From positions 52,979-116,978 of the forward strand of contig CALVOG010000003.1 of NCBI GenBank assembly GCA_944350265.1: a stretch of 64,000 nucleotides of DNA, read 5' to 3'. Below the pieces are notes generated by a model. It was given only the letters and a program-made list of their open reading frames with translations, did not search any database and was not told the origin of the DNA. A program made the translations under genes and the position numbers. Of the stretch, positions 26,333-35,697 are shown one piece after another; the stretch's first letter is position 1, and every line of letters starts with the position of its first letter. This stretch comes from an uncultured Clostridia bacterium. Its GTDB lineage: Bacteria; Bacillota; Clostridia; Christensenellales; UBA1242.

Positions 26333-26510
26333 GAAAAATCTAAAAAATACAGCATTTTTTATGATTTTTTCGTGTTTTTATGTGATTTTTATTAGTTTAA
26401 AAAATATTTATAATAAACAACCTTTATTTTGTGATATATAAAAATTTCCTTGCTAAGTCCATTTTGTTTAATCAAGTTTAAGATAAACCAACCCTTCTAG
26501 TTTATTTTCG

Positions 26511-26630
26511 CTATAAATCATCAGCGTCCTGAACAGGTTGTTCATACGGATTTTCAGGCACGCCCGTATAAGAACCCAGCGGGTCGGCTTTACTTTGAAA
26601 CTTCTTCTTTTTCTTCTTAAATATGCTCAT
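26511..26630 (-). CDS. Small conserved-looking protein ending in PVQDADDL
   Basis: 39 residues from ATG 26630 (MSIFKKKKKKFQSKADPLGS). Lys-rich head, then GSYTGVPENPYEQPVQDADDL, a pattern I have seen in small unannotated clostridial proteins. A longer in-frame start at 26723 adds hydrophobic residues and lacks support. No clear Shine-Dalgarno. Function unknown. Confidence 0.6.
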   Translation of the reverse strand: MSIFKKKKKKFQSKADPLGSYTGVPENPYEQPVQDADDL

Positions 26631-26822
26631 ATGTTTAATATGTGCAAATATAAAATATTTAACCGCATTTTTTACAACACTGTTATTTTCAACAAAAACG
26701 CAACAAAAATTAATCAATAGCAAAGATATAATAGATTAAACATCAATTTTATTAAATAAACACAAAATTTTAGATTTTTAATTGGATATAAAGAGTTTTA
26801 GTCTATAAATTTTCAAACTAAT

Positions 26823-26855
26823 TAAAAAAGAGTTTTACCGATAAAAGTAGAACTC
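26823..26855 (-). terminator. Intrinsic terminator after degV
   Basis: Minus-strand arms GAGTTCTAC and GTAAAACTC (one mismatch), 8-nt loop, then six T. Confidence 0.8.
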
Positions 26856-26903
26856 CTTTTCTTATTTTTTTGCTAGCTTTAAAATGATTTAACCTTGTCT
26901 CCT

Positions 26904-27755
26904 TTATTTACTTTCTCCGCCGTCATTTATATACAAAATGCCCAATGTGTTTTCTCCGCAATGGCTGGAAATGGTCGCACCCGCCTTGGTTTCGTATATG
27001 GTTTTAAAACCGCGCTCGCGCAGAGCAGTTTTAGCCTCCTCAACCATTTTTTCGGTTGCCGTTGTGTAAGTGACAAAGCCCACCTCTAGGTCTGGGTTAT
27101 TAAACTCGTCAAGGGTGTCGGCGCAATAATTTTTCACAACCTTATCCATATTTCCGCGATATTTTTTATAAGGACCCATTTTGCCGTCTTTCAAAATAAT
27201 CTGCGGACGTATCTGCAACAAATTTGCGCCAAAATAAGAGAGCGCCGAGCATCGCCCACCCTTATACAAAAATTCCAATTTTTTCAAAACGAAACTTGCT
27301 TGAACAAAAGGCACTCTTCTTAAGCATTTCTCGTAAACCTCTTCCGCGCTCGCCCCACCGCTCACAAGTTTTGAAGCATAGATTGCTTGAAGCGCAATGC
27401 CAGTTGAAAGCGACTTTGAATCCACAACAAAAACGTTCTTAAGTTTTTGCGACGCCTCCATCGCGTTTTTGCACGAACTTGATATTTCGCTCGACAAACA
27501 AAAATGAACAACAGCATCATATTCCTTTAAAAGATTTTTGAAATACTCCTCATACTGCACCGCGTTGATTGCCGAGGTCTTTGGCAAAGTTTTGGTTTCC
27601 TCATAAAACTTGAAAATTTCCTCGGGCAAAATTTCGCCGTCCAGAAATTCCTTGTCGCCCAAAATAATGGTATATGGCAAAGTGTGAATGTCAAACTCAT
27701 TAAGCATCTCTTTTGGCAAGTCGATTGTGCTTTCGGCGGAAATTGCAATTTTCAT
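26904..27755 (-). CDS. degV: DegV/FakB-family fatty-acid-binding protein
   Basis: 283 residues of the two-domain DegV fold that presents fatty acids to a FakA-type kinase in related bacteria. Visible: the N-terminal strand IAISAESTIDLP, TLPYTIILGD, KTSAINAVQYEEYF, VVDSKSLSTGIALQA, KLEFLYKGGRCSAL, FGANLLQIRPQI and the C-terminal GAT-IS-H-GENTLG. The ligand is not determinable. The 5' region carries palindromes that look like operators. Confidence 0.93.
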   Translation of the reverse strand: MKIAISAESTIDLPKEMLNEFDIHTLPYTIILGDKEFLDGEILPEEIFKFYEETKTLPKTSAINAVQYEEYFKNLLKEYDAVVHFCLSSEISSSCKNAMEASQKLKNVFVVDSKSLSTGIALQAIYASKLVSGGASAEEVYEKCLRRVPFVQASFVLKKLEFLYKGGRCSALSYFGANLLQIRPQIILKDGKMGPYKKYRGNMDKVVKNYCADTLDEFNNPDLEVGFVTYTTATEKMVEEAKTALRERGFKTIYETKAGATISSHCGENTLGILYINDGGESK

Positions 27756-27770
27756 AAATTCTCCTTTTCG

Positions 27771-27826
27771 CTATCATAATGATAGTTTTCTATCACAACA
27801 ACAACCGCGGTGTCATAATGATAGAA
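27771..27826 (-). promoter_or_regulatory. Candidate operator pair in the degV leader
   Basis: A perfect palindrome, CTATCATAATGATAG (27771-27785), plus half-related sites CTATCAC (27790-27796) and TGTCATAATGATAG (27811-27824). They lie between the promoter and the start codon, fitting a repressor roadblock. Confidence 0.65.
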
Positions 27827-27839
27827 CCCTCACAGTTAT

Positions 27840-27868
27840 ATTATAATAAAAATACTTAAAAAATCAAA
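27840..27868 (-). promoter_or_regulatory. Promoter of degV
   Basis: Minus strand TATAAT (plus 27840-27845) with a weaker TTGATT-like -35 at 16-17 nt spacing. Confidence 0.6.
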
Positions 27869-27869
27869 A

Positions 27870-28260
27870 CAATTTTTAAAACTTTTTTCAGTTACTTAAT
27901 TATTTTCTCAATATTTGCGTTTTGATACAAAATTTTATTTTACCCAAACATTTCTTTTAGGGCCAACAAATGAACGCGCATATTTATACACAAATAGATG
28001 CACATATGTTGAAATGAAAATTATAGGAAACCAAATGACGGACATTAAAAGTGAAATGAAGTGAAAAATATTAAAAATACAAAATAATTATAAAACGTAA
28101 AAATCGCAAAAAATTAATAAAATTTAATAAAATTTAATAAAAAAACATTAAAAAAATGAAAAAATTTAATAAAAATTAATAAAAGAGCGATAAAAATAAA
28201 AAAAGCGTAGATAATAGCAAACTTTAAAAATTAAAACTCTGCATTCCACCAAAAAGAAAA
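27870..28260. repeat. Low-complexity A/T spacer with AATTTAATAAA reiterations
   Basis: Between divergent degV and the plus-strand gene. AAATTTAATAAA is repeated in short succession at ~28110-28190. No gene seen. Confidence 0.7.
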
Positions 28261-28273
28261 ATTGGTTATTTGT

Positions 28274-28303
28274 TTGCATTAACATTAAGCGCTATGCTAA
28301 AAT
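28274..28303 (+). promoter_or_regulatory. Promoter of the membrane-anchored propeller-like gene
   Basis: TTGCAT (28274-28279), 18-nt spacer, TGcTAAAAT (box 28298-28303). Confidence 0.65.
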
Positions 28304-28320
28304 TAAGATAGGAGGATAAT

Positions 28321-29316
28321 ATGAAAATTTCAAAAGGTAAATTCGTGCTTTTTTTGATTATGACCATACTCTTCACCGCCTTTTCTATCTTCGCACTTGT
28401 CTACTACTTCGGCGAAATCTACCGGCCTTTTTTCTCAAAAGCAACCGCCGAATTTGAAGTGCCAGGGCTTAGTGAGGGCTTTGTGCCACAAGGGCTGGCA
28501 TACGAGCAAAACTCAAACTCCTTTTTGGTTAGTGGGTATATGGCAAACGGTTCCCCATCGAGGGTCTATACGATTTCCGACGACAGCGTTAAATACATCA
28601 CCCTATTAGACGGCGAAACACCTTACTTAGAACACGCGGGCGGAGTGGCGAGCGACGGCGAAGGCGTGTGGATTGTCGGCGACGGCAAGGTGAATTACAT
28701 AAAACTGCAAACACTTTTAAACGCTGAAAACGGCGCCGAGATTGAGATTGATTCCACTTTTTCCGCACCAAACGGAGCCGATTTTGTAACAATTTATAAT
28801 AACAAACTGCTTGTTGGCGAATTTTATAGAAGCGGAAATTATGAGAGAGATGATTCGCACAAAATTGAAACCGCTAACGGGCTTAACACAGCAGTGACCT
28901 TTGCATACACAATCAACAACAGCGCCGAATGTGGAATTGACGCCACGCCTGATTACGCAATTTCCACCACATCTCTCGTGCAGGGTATGGTGGTGACAAG
29001 CGACAAAATCATTCTTTCCACTTCTTACAGCCTTCCAAGTTCAGCCCTTTTAGCATATGACAATATAATAGATAGCGAAAATTACATCACTCACACCTTT
29101 GGTGGATTTGGCGCAAATAAAGACGAGGAAATGGAACTGAAAACCTATATCCTAGACCAGCCAACCTCCGAGAAAACTCTCCCACCAATGAGCGAAGAGA
29201 TAACAATTAAAGACGATAAATTATACATCCTGTTTGAAAACGCGTGCAGTAAATATAAGATGTTCACAAGACTAAATTTGACAAATGTTTATAGTTACGG
29301 CTTAGAAAATTTATAG
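28321..29316 (+). CDS. Membrane-anchored extracytoplasmic protein, possible beta-propeller
   Basis: 331 residues. One hydrophobic segment at ~7-29 (signal anchor; no lipobox), then an extracellular body. Repeated patterns such as GFVPQGLAYEQNSNSFLVSGY, GGVASDGEGVWIVGDGKV and LVQGMVVTSDKIILSTSY, spaced ~50-60 residues apart, resemble blades of a quinoprotein/YncE-like propeller. AGGAGG lies 6 nt from ATG. No enzymatic motif seen. One of few plus-strand genes. Confidence 0.8.
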   Translation: MKISKGKFVLFLIMTILFTAFSIFALVYYFGEIYRPFFSKATAEFEVPGLSEGFVPQGLAYEQNSNSFLVSGYMANGSPSRVYTISDDSVKYITLLDGETPYLEHAGGVASDGEGVWIVGDGKVNYIKLQTLLNAENGAEIEIDSTFSAPNGADFVTIYNNKLLVGEFYRSGNYERDDSHKIETANGLNTAVTFAYTINNSAECGIDATPDYAISTTSLVQGMVVTSDKIILSTSYSLPSSALLAYDNIIDSENYITHTFGGFGANKDEEMELKTYILDQPTSEKTLPPMSEEITIKDDKLYILFENACSKYKMFTRLNLTNVYSYGLENL

Positions 29317-29616
29317 TTCAATTAAATGTAAACTGCTTAAAATCGCAAAAAAAATTCAAAAAAACCACTCCAAATTTGTAAAAGCATTAAAATTAGCATG
29401 AAATTGAAAAATTACTTTAACCAAAAAGTTAAAAATAATAAAACCACTCCAAATCTATAAAAAATTTTAAATAATAAAATCACGCCAAATTAGTAAAAGC
29501 ATTATAGATAGCAAAAAATAAAAATTTACTTAGCATCCAAGTGAAACATTAAAATTTGCTCAAAAGAATCATCAAAAATAAATAAATTCAAAAAAATATT
29601 AAAAACAAATAAAAAA
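29317..29616. repeat. Tandem-repeat spacer (CCACTCCAAAT units)
   Basis: Segments with (C/T)CAC(T/G)CCAAAT(T/C)...TAAAAGCATTA occur at ~29366, ~29442 and ~29481; the first and third are ~70-nt divergent copies. No gene. Confidence 0.65.
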
Positions 29617-29654
29617 ATAAATAAAAAACGCATTTTTTTGCGTTTTTTATTTAT
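29617..29654. terminator. Bidirectional terminator between convergent genes
   Basis: Long stem with ...AAAAAACGCA and TGCGTTTTTT... arms, flanked by A- and T-runs on both strands. It overlaps the last codons of the XRE gene. Confidence 0.85.
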
Positions 29655-30159
29655 CTATACCAAAAAAAATTTCGAGCGCAACTCCCACCATAACACTAAA
29701 CAAGCAAATGATGACTATAATTTTAGGGATTATAAATTTTGCCCGATTCGTTTTGATTGCCTCATCTCGCTTATACCTTGGAGTTGAAAAAAATGCTAAA
29801 ACGGCGTAAACGATAACGCCAACGAAACTCCCAAGCATAAAGTATGGAATCTTGGTTGTCGCGCTGACAATCGTAAACGCCACACACAGCAAAAAACCTG
29901 CCATTGCACCCCAAAAACAAGATTTTGCCTTTTTGTCATCTAAAATTTTTCTATTCTCTAAATCTTCATCACTAATTAGCGCATCAATTGAAACATCAAA
30001 AACTTTGCAAAGCATTTTAAGACTTTCCATATTTGGAAAACCTCTATCCGTCTCCCATTTTGAAATGGCTGTGCGCGTCACAAAAATTTTATCTGCAAGT
30101 TCGTCTTGCGTCAACTTGTTGCCTATTCTTAGTTTTTTAAGTTTTTCACCAAAAGTCAT
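29647..30159 (-). CDS. XRE-family HTH regulator with membrane segments
   Basis: 170 residues. N-terminal HTH at ~5-60 (LKKLRIGNKLTQDELADKI, TRTAISKWETDRGFPN, LCKVFDVSIDALI), then a linker and two or three hydrophobic segments (~83-125 and ~146-166). A membrane-tethered DNA-binding protein, common in Firmicutes; signal and targets unknown. Confidence 0.92.
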   Translation of the reverse strand: MTFGEKLKKLRIGNKLTQDELADKIFVTRTAISKWETDRGFPNMESLKMLCKVFDVSIDALISDEDLENRKILDDKKAKSCFWGAMAGFLLCVAFTIVSATTKIPYFMLGSFVGVIVYAVLAFFSTPRYKRDEAIKTNRAKFIIPKIIVIICLFSVMVGVALEIFFGIDK

Positions 30160-30655
30160 ACTCTCTCTCCTTTTTCAAAAGCATTATATCACATTTTCAA
30201 GTGAACTTTGCGACACTTTCCGTCACATTTAACTTTTTAGATAAATTTTTTTCACAATTTTTATAACTATTTCACCAAAATTAACTCAACTATGCCCACC
30301 TTAACTCCACTGCCCGTAGTGTTATTCCTGCTTGTTGTGAGGTTCGCTAGTTCCTCAATGCAAGCGAATTTTTAATAATCAATGGCGCTATCCACAGCCG
30401 CTATCCACAAAACAGCCCGCTTATTTTTACTAATAAAAAAGGAACTTGGTTTTTTAATTTCCTTTGCTTTTTCTCACTAATATCAAATTAACTTTTTTTA
30501 CACGATTATAATATTTTTATCTTAATTTTAATATTTTTTAACCTTTTTTAATATTTTTGACTTAATTTTAATATTTTTTAACCTTTTTTAATATTTTCGA
30601 CTTAATTTTTATATTTTTTTTACCTAATTTTAATGTTTTCAACTTGGTTTTATTA
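30160..30655. repeat. Intergenic region with 40-bp tandem repeats and paired DnaA-like sites
   Basis: 40-bp units at 30521-30560 and 30561-30600 are 39/40 identical; a third, degraded unit follows to ~30642. CTATCCACA occurs twice, at 30388-30396 and 30401-30409 (one mismatch from the DnaA box). No gene. Confidence 0.8.
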
Positions 30656-30656
30656 T

Positions 30657-30686
30657 TTTAAAAAAAGGAACTTGGTTTTTAAGTTC
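30657..30686 (-). terminator. Intrinsic terminator after tilS
   Basis: Minus-strand arms GAACTT and AAGTTC, 7-nt loop, then CTTTTTTT. A second partial copy of this sequence (AAAAAAGGAACTTGG) occurs at ~30446. Confidence 0.75.
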
Positions 30687-30777
30687 ATTCTTCTTATTTT
30701 AAACGTTTAAAGCCTAAAACATAGGCGTGGCACTTAATTATAAATTTAACCAATTTTAAAACTTCAAGGTTTCTATG

Positions 30778-32109
30778 TTATTCCACTGTCACGCGGTAAC
30801 AAGTTGGCACATCCTCCACCTTAACTTTTTCGCTTATCGCCACGCCTGCGATGACATAGACCTCATTTCCGCTTGCTAGCACTGGAATATAGTCGCGCTT
30901 CCTAAGCGGAATTTTTTTATCTATAAAAATGGATTTCAGTTTTTTCGTGCCTCCACCGAATTTTTCGAACACATCGCCGTCCTCTCTAAATCGCCAGTAG
31001 GCATCCTTCGGCACCTTTCGATAGTCAAAATACAACCCATTAGAGAGGTCATCGGTTTTCACGCGCTTAATGGTTACAGTCCCAAAGTTTTCAACATCAA
31101 ACGAAAAGCACTTGTTAGGCTTTCGAAGCACCGGTTTTTCCACAAAAACATTCTCAAAAGTGAGAAAACCATATTCTTTTCGCACAGAAACGTCGAGCGG
31201 AAGTTTAACCTTTTTGCCGTTATCTAAATTAAGCGCCAAATCTTTGATGATTTCGATATGCTTCCTCTCAATATCCTTTTTCACGCCGATTATCGAAAGC
31301 GCTTTGAATACCAGCCTTGAGTATACCGCGCTATGAAGCCTAAAAACACTGCACGGCAGTTGCACAACCTTATCGTCAACAACCAGTGAATTAAGGTCGA
31401 TGTTGGCGTCGATATAGTCGTCATCCTCACAAACAGTGCGCGAAAAATTGTTAATCGCCTCAATGGCGTTTGGCCAACGCGCCAAAATATCCTTCATCAC
31501 AACATTGCGCATATAGTTTCGGCTGTAAGAGTTGTCATTATTGCTGGCATCCTCCACATATTCGATGTTGTTGAGCGACGCATACTCTAAAATTTCTTCC
31601 TTAGAAATGTTGAGCATTGGGCGGATATAAATTCCGTCCCTAATCGGCTCCATACCCTTCGCGCCTTTGATTCCTGCCCCGCGAAAAAGGTGCATCAAAA
31701 TGGTTTCCGCCTGGTCGCTCATATGATGAGCGAGCGCAATCTTATCAACAATATCCTTCTTAACAAGCGCCTCAAAAACTCCATACCGCCCTTCGCGCGC
31801 GCCCGTTTCCAAACTCACTTTTTTCTCTTTGGCAATCTTGTTGGAGTCGATGGTGAATTTATATACCCTAACTCCCATTTCCTTGCACTTGTCAAGCACA
31901 AACTTTGCCTCGTCGTAACTTTCTTCGCGGATGCCGTGATTGATGTGAATGCCGACGACGTCAATATCCAAAATATCTTTCACGCTGTTGAGGTAGTGAA
32001 GAAGGCACATTGAATCAACGCCACCACTGACGCCAACGCCAACCACATCACCTTTTTTCACAAGTTTGTTAGCCTTAATAAAATCTAAAATTCCGTCCAT
32101 AGTTCCCAA
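30778..32109 (-). CDS. tilS: tRNA(Ile)-lysidine synthetase
   Basis: Converts C34 of the CAU-anticodon tRNA-Ile to lysidine, essential for reading AUA. 443 residues: PP-loop GVSGGVDSMCLLHYL, GIHINHGIREES, LAHHMSDQAETILMHLFRGAGI, PML, YVEDASN, followed by TilS C-terminal domains. Downstream of spoIIE, as in B. subtilis; hpt and ftsH, which usually follow, are absent. Confidence 0.96.
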   Translation of the reverse strand: MGTMDGILDFIKANKLVKKGDVVGVGVSGGVDSMCLLHYLNSVKDILDIDVVGIHINHGIREESYDEAKFVLDKCKEMGVRVYKFTIDSNKIAKEKKVSLETGAREGRYGVFEALVKKDIVDKIALAHHMSDQAETILMHLFRGAGIKGAKGMEPIRDGIYIRPMLNISKEEILEYASLNNIEYVEDASNNDNSYSRNYMRNVVMKDILARWPNAIEAINNFSRTVCEDDDYIDANIDLNSLVVDDKVVQLPCSVFRLHSAVYSRLVFKALSIIGVKKDIERKHIEIIKDLALNLDNGKKVKLPLDVSVRKEYGFLTFENVFVEKPVLRKPNKCFSFDVENFGTVTIKRVKTDDLSNGLYFDYRKVPKDAYWRFREDGDVFEKFGGGTKKLKSIFIDKKIPLRKRDYIPVLASGNEVYVIAGVAISEKVKVEDVPTCYRVTVE

Positions 32110-32187
32110 CCTTTTCTAATTGTATTATACAATAAAAAAGCATAAAATACAATATCTTTGTTGAAAATTTAGTAAAAAATGCAGAAA

Positions 32188-32222
32188 AACGCACTTTTTT
32201 GCGATTTTTTATTAAAATTCGC
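32188..32222. terminator. Possible terminator between spoIIE and tilS
   Basis: Arms CGCA and TGCG flank an A/T loop with T-runs on both sides. Short stem, so modest support. Confidence 0.4.
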
Positions 32223-32277
32223 GCTATTTTTTTTGTGATTTTTCTATTGGCTTGTTTTTATGCAAAAATAGCGCCAC

Positions 32278-34566
32278 CTAATTTTCAAAGATTTTCAGCA
32301 CCAAAACTGTCATATCATCAATGGCGTAACCTTTATTCTTCGCAAGTGCGGTTTCCAAAATTTGGTCGGCTAACTCTTGCGGATTTTTCGTCTTTATCTT
32401 TAAAACTTCCTCTTTGAAAAGTTCGTCGTCCTTAAAACTATCAAAAACGCCGTCGGAGCAAAGCACAATCACATCCTCGTTGGAAATCACCTCCTTCTGC
32501 ACAGCGCCCTTCGCGTCATCAACGGCGCCTAGCGGTAGCGACGAGGAGTTCAGCGTTTTTACATTCTCAGCGCTTATTATATATGTTGGCGGACTTGCCA
32601 TTTTGATAATGTCGCAAATTCCACTTTTTAAGTCCAGCACGCCCACATCAATCGCCGAAAAAATATCGTCCTTGTGAAGTGTGAGAAGTTTGTTCACCGA
32701 CGAGATGATAATTTCATTATCAAACCCCGCTCGGTAAAAATCTTCCACAAGCGCAAGCGAGAGGTCGCTGAAATTTTCTGCCTTTTCGCCACTTCCCATA
32801 CCGTCGCTTATTGCAAACAGCACGCGGTCGCCGTCGATTTTTAAAATGGAGTAATTGTCGCCACTTGCCGTGGAGCCTCCCTTGGTCTTTTGACTAACAC
32901 CAAACATCGCCCCATAGCGCGGTGCCGTTTTCAGGTTGACCACCGTGTAATTTGGTCTTGCGCTCGAAAAAATCTCAAACACCGCCATCTTTTGCCCGCA
33001 TACGCGACTGACGCAATCGGCAATTCGTAACTTTTCGGCATCCTCGTTTCGCACAACAAGCGAAACAATCATTGTGTGGATATCTTTTTCGAACACCACC
33101 GCATCAATGCATATGATGTTGTGATAGGTCAACTCGTCCAAAATTTTGTTTTCGCGCACAGAATCAAACGACACACTTGCATCCACATCCTTCGAAAGCG
33201 TTTCCACAACCTTGCTGATTCCAAGAAGTTGGTCGGCGATAATGAGTTTGCTGGAATCCACCTCCCGCATCATCGACATATATTTCTTATACTGCGCAGT
33301 GAGCGCGTTGACGGAGCCGAGTATCGCCGTGGTCTGTTTGCATCGCGAAGTGAGGTAGGACGGAATATCTAAAAGCGTTGCCTTACGCTCAAAAGCCACC
33401 AAAGTCAACTCTTCGAAAACTTTTTTTGTGCTGTCAGCAAACGTGCGATGGCAATGGTTGCGCTCACTGCAATATGCACAAATCTTTTCGCATATTTCCT
33501 TGTATAGAATGCTTTTCACCTCCTCCTTCGACATCCCCTTTTTCACCATATTTCGATAAATCTCATTCATTTCCTTAAAAACTTCTGCGAGATTTTTTAG
33601 ACGCTTGCCGAGAATTTCCCTGTTGCGATTAACCACATTTTTCATTGCCAGCCTATCCTTTGAAAGGTTGAAAATTGCCGAAAATTCACCGAGAAGTTTG
33701 TTGGGTAAAAGTAGAAACACTGCCGAGGAGATAACAAGTGGTAAAACCTCCACAATGCCGAATGATGGATAGAGTTGAAAATATAACCCCGCCACCGATT
33801 CACCCAAAAGCATTCCCACCACCATAAAGATTTTGTGATAGTTTTTGAAAACCAGCGCGCATAACGCCCAAATGGCAAACGGCGTGACAAAAATTGGATT
33901 ATTTGTTGCAAAAAGCGCCCCTAAGCCCGCCGTGATTGCGCATAAAAGTGTTAAAATAGAGGTTGAAGTGTAGGCGAAAATCAAAATTATCAGCGAAACA
34001 AAAAGTTTTAATAAAGAAAACTCTCCAATTTTTACCCCAACCAGCCCCGAACATAAACTTAAAACAAGCACAAAAAGCGCAACGAATTCGAGCGTTGTCA
34101 ATTTTCCTGTGAAGCCTCGCACCACCAGCGCCTCAAAGATGACAATCGCCAAGAACATATATAAAACGCCAAGAATGATGTTGACGGCGGAAAGCAAAAT
34201 CGAGTTATTTTCGAGTATGCTAAAAACCAAAAATGCCGTCTGTGATAGAAGCGCAAAAAGCCCAAACTCCCACTTTTTCATAACTTTTTTGCAAAGTACG
34301 TGAATGTAATACGGCACGATTAGAAAAAACGAGGTTGTGAGGAGCGAAATGGCGTTTTCAAATGAGAAATTAATCGCAAGCCCTGAAATCAAATATGCGG
34401 GAATTAAAAGATAGACCTTTTGGTTAGCCCACGCAAGCGCAAAAAGCATACCAAACGCGAATGGATAGAGAAGATTGTTTATGCTGGCGTTTTGCAGGAC
34501 GAAAAATAAAAGTGTGTATGCGCAAAACGACAGCGCGCCTTTCAAAAACTTATCAAACTTTTTCAT
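32278..34566 (-). CDS. spoIIE: Stage II sporulation protein E (PP2C-type phosphatase)
   Basis: 762 residues. About ten hydrophobic segments in residues ~10-300, a central FtsZ-interacting/regulatory region, and a C-terminal PP2C-like phosphatase (from ~550: SGDNYSILKIDGDRVLFAISDGMGSGEKA, SAIDVGVLDLKSG, VLCSDGVFDSF, DDMTVLVLKI). In Bacillus it dephosphorylates SpoIIAA to activate sigma-F and localises to the polar septum. Its presence implies endospore capacity or descent from a spore former. Confidence 0.95.
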   Translation of the reverse strand: MKKFDKFLKGALSFCAYTLLFFVLQNASINNLLYPFAFGMLFALAWANQKVYLLIPAYLISGLAINFSFENAISLLTTSFFLIVPYYIHVLCKKVMKKWEFGLFALLSQTAFLVFSILENNSILLSAVNIILGVLYMFLAIVIFEALVVRGFTGKLTTLEFVALFVLVLSLCSGLVGVKIGEFSLLKLFVSLIILIFAYTSTSILTLLCAITAGLGALFATNNPIFVTPFAIWALCALVFKNYHKIFMVVGMLLGESVAGLYFQLYPSFGIVEVLPLVISSAVFLLLPNKLLGEFSAIFNLSKDRLAMKNVVNRNREILGKRLKNLAEVFKEMNEIYRNMVKKGMSKEEVKSILYKEICEKICAYCSERNHCHRTFADSTKKVFEELTLVAFERKATLLDIPSYLTSRCKQTTAILGSVNALTAQYKKYMSMMREVDSSKLIIADQLLGISKVVETLSKDVDASVSFDSVRENKILDELTYHNIICIDAVVFEKDIHTMIVSLVVRNEDAEKLRIADCVSRVCGQKMAVFEIFSSARPNYTVVNLKTAPRYGAMFGVSQKTKGGSTASGDNYSILKIDGDRVLFAISDGMGSGEKAENFSDLSLALVEDFYRAGFDNEIIISSVNKLLTLHKDDIFSAIDVGVLDLKSGICDIIKMASPPTYIISAENVKTLNSSSLPLGAVDDAKGAVQKEVISNEDVIVLCSDGVFDSFKDDELFKEEVLKIKTKNPQELADQILETALAKNKGYAIDDMTVLVLKIFEN

Positions 34567-34579
34567 AACTTAATTTTAA

Positions 34580-34624
34580 AATAAAAAAGAAGATGCGCAA
34601 ACGCTTTTCTTGTCGCATTTGCAC
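34580..34624 (-). terminator. Intrinsic terminator after the SHOCT-domain gene
   Basis: Minus-strand arms GTGCAAATGC and GCGTTTGCGC (G-U pairs), then a T-rich tract. Confidence 0.7.
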
Positions 34625-34644
34625 ACCTTTTAACTTAATTTGAC

Positions 34645-35268
34645 TTATTTGTTGAAATATTTGCTGAAGCAATCGGCGCGGAGACGTTCATATTCCTCCT
34701 CCGACAAGAGGTTTTGGTCTTTAAGTGCCTTAATCTTATTGAGTTTCGCCTCCAAATCCTCGTAGCCCGAACTTTTGCTCTCAGTGTTGACATATTGCTC
34801 AGCGCCCTGCGGTTTTTGAGTGTCGTTATTTTGGGAGTTTTTATCGCTATCAGCCACTGACGCACTCGCCTTCTCTTTTTCGCGCGCAAGGTCAACAATC
34901 ATAAGAATGCCACCCACGATGGAGATCATCGTCAAACTTATAAAGTTGAAAACAATCGCAGTTATAACGGTTCCTTGACGAGATGTGAACTGGTCGTGTG
35001 GTAATTTTGAGATGGAAATTGACTTCGCGTTGAACACAATTCCAATTATCCCAATAACTACAAATATAGCGCAAATAATTAATAGCACCACACAAGTTGT
35101 GTAAAGTGCGGTGAGGTCAGCCTCGCTCAATTCGCCAGTAAGAGTTGGGTCCTGCAATGTTGCAAACATACCCATTGCCACGAAAAAGTAAATGAAGCAA
35201 AAAAATACTGTCAGCGAAGAGCAAACAACTCCAATAATTGCACCTGAAAATAGCAAATTTCTTTTCAT
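34645..35268 (-). CDS. Membrane protein with C-terminal SHOCT domain
   Basis: Start set at ATG 35268 (MKRNLLFSG), 207 aa. Three to four hydrophobic segments (~5-30, ~50-80, ~105-130), a Ser/Asn/Gln linker, then a SHOCT-like helix pair at the end (LEAKLNKIKALKDQNLLSEEEYERLRADCF). SHOCT domains are short oligomerisation modules. Function unknown; monocistronic with its own terminator. Confidence 0.82.
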   Translation of the reverse strand: MKRNLLFSGAIIGVVCSSLTVFFCFIYFFVAMGMFATLQDPTLTGELSEADLTALYTTCVVLLIICAIFVVIGIIGIVFNAKSISISKLPHDQFTSRQGTVITAIVFNFISLTMISIVGGILMIVDLAREKEKASASVADSDKNSQNNDTQKPQGAEQYVNTESKSSGYEDLEAKLNKIKALKDQNLLSEEEYERLRADCFSKYFNK

Positions 35269-35697
35269 ATTATCTCCTTTCAATCTACTATATAATTTAA
35301 CATTTTTTGCGAAAAATTGCAACATATTTACGGAAATTTACACTGTTACACGTGACAAATTAAAATATGAATGAATTTTCTTAGTTACCCTCAACAACTT
35401 CACATAGGTCTATAAATTTTTTAAATATCCACAACTTCACAGAGGTCTATTAATTTCTTAAAATATCCACCTATTTGATAAGCTCATTTATTTTCAATAT
35501 TCTTAATTTTTATATTTATTCTTAACTTGATGATGTGACATTTTCTTAGTTTTTAAAGATGCAATTTTTGTTAAAAATCTTGTTTTTATAAAAAATCTAA
35601 TTGATTTTAATAAAAATTTTATTTTTCTTCAAAAAAATTGCTATTTTATCGAAAAATTGCTACTTTTTATTAAAAAAATTACTATTTATTATCAAAT
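35269..35697. repeat. Spacer with a two-copy ~37-bp tandem repeat
   Basis: Units at 35394-35430 and 35431-35468 share ACAACTTCACA(T/G)AGGTCTAT and end in ATATCC. Downstream (35560-35700) AAAAATTGCTA-like units recur. No gene. Confidence 0.7.
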
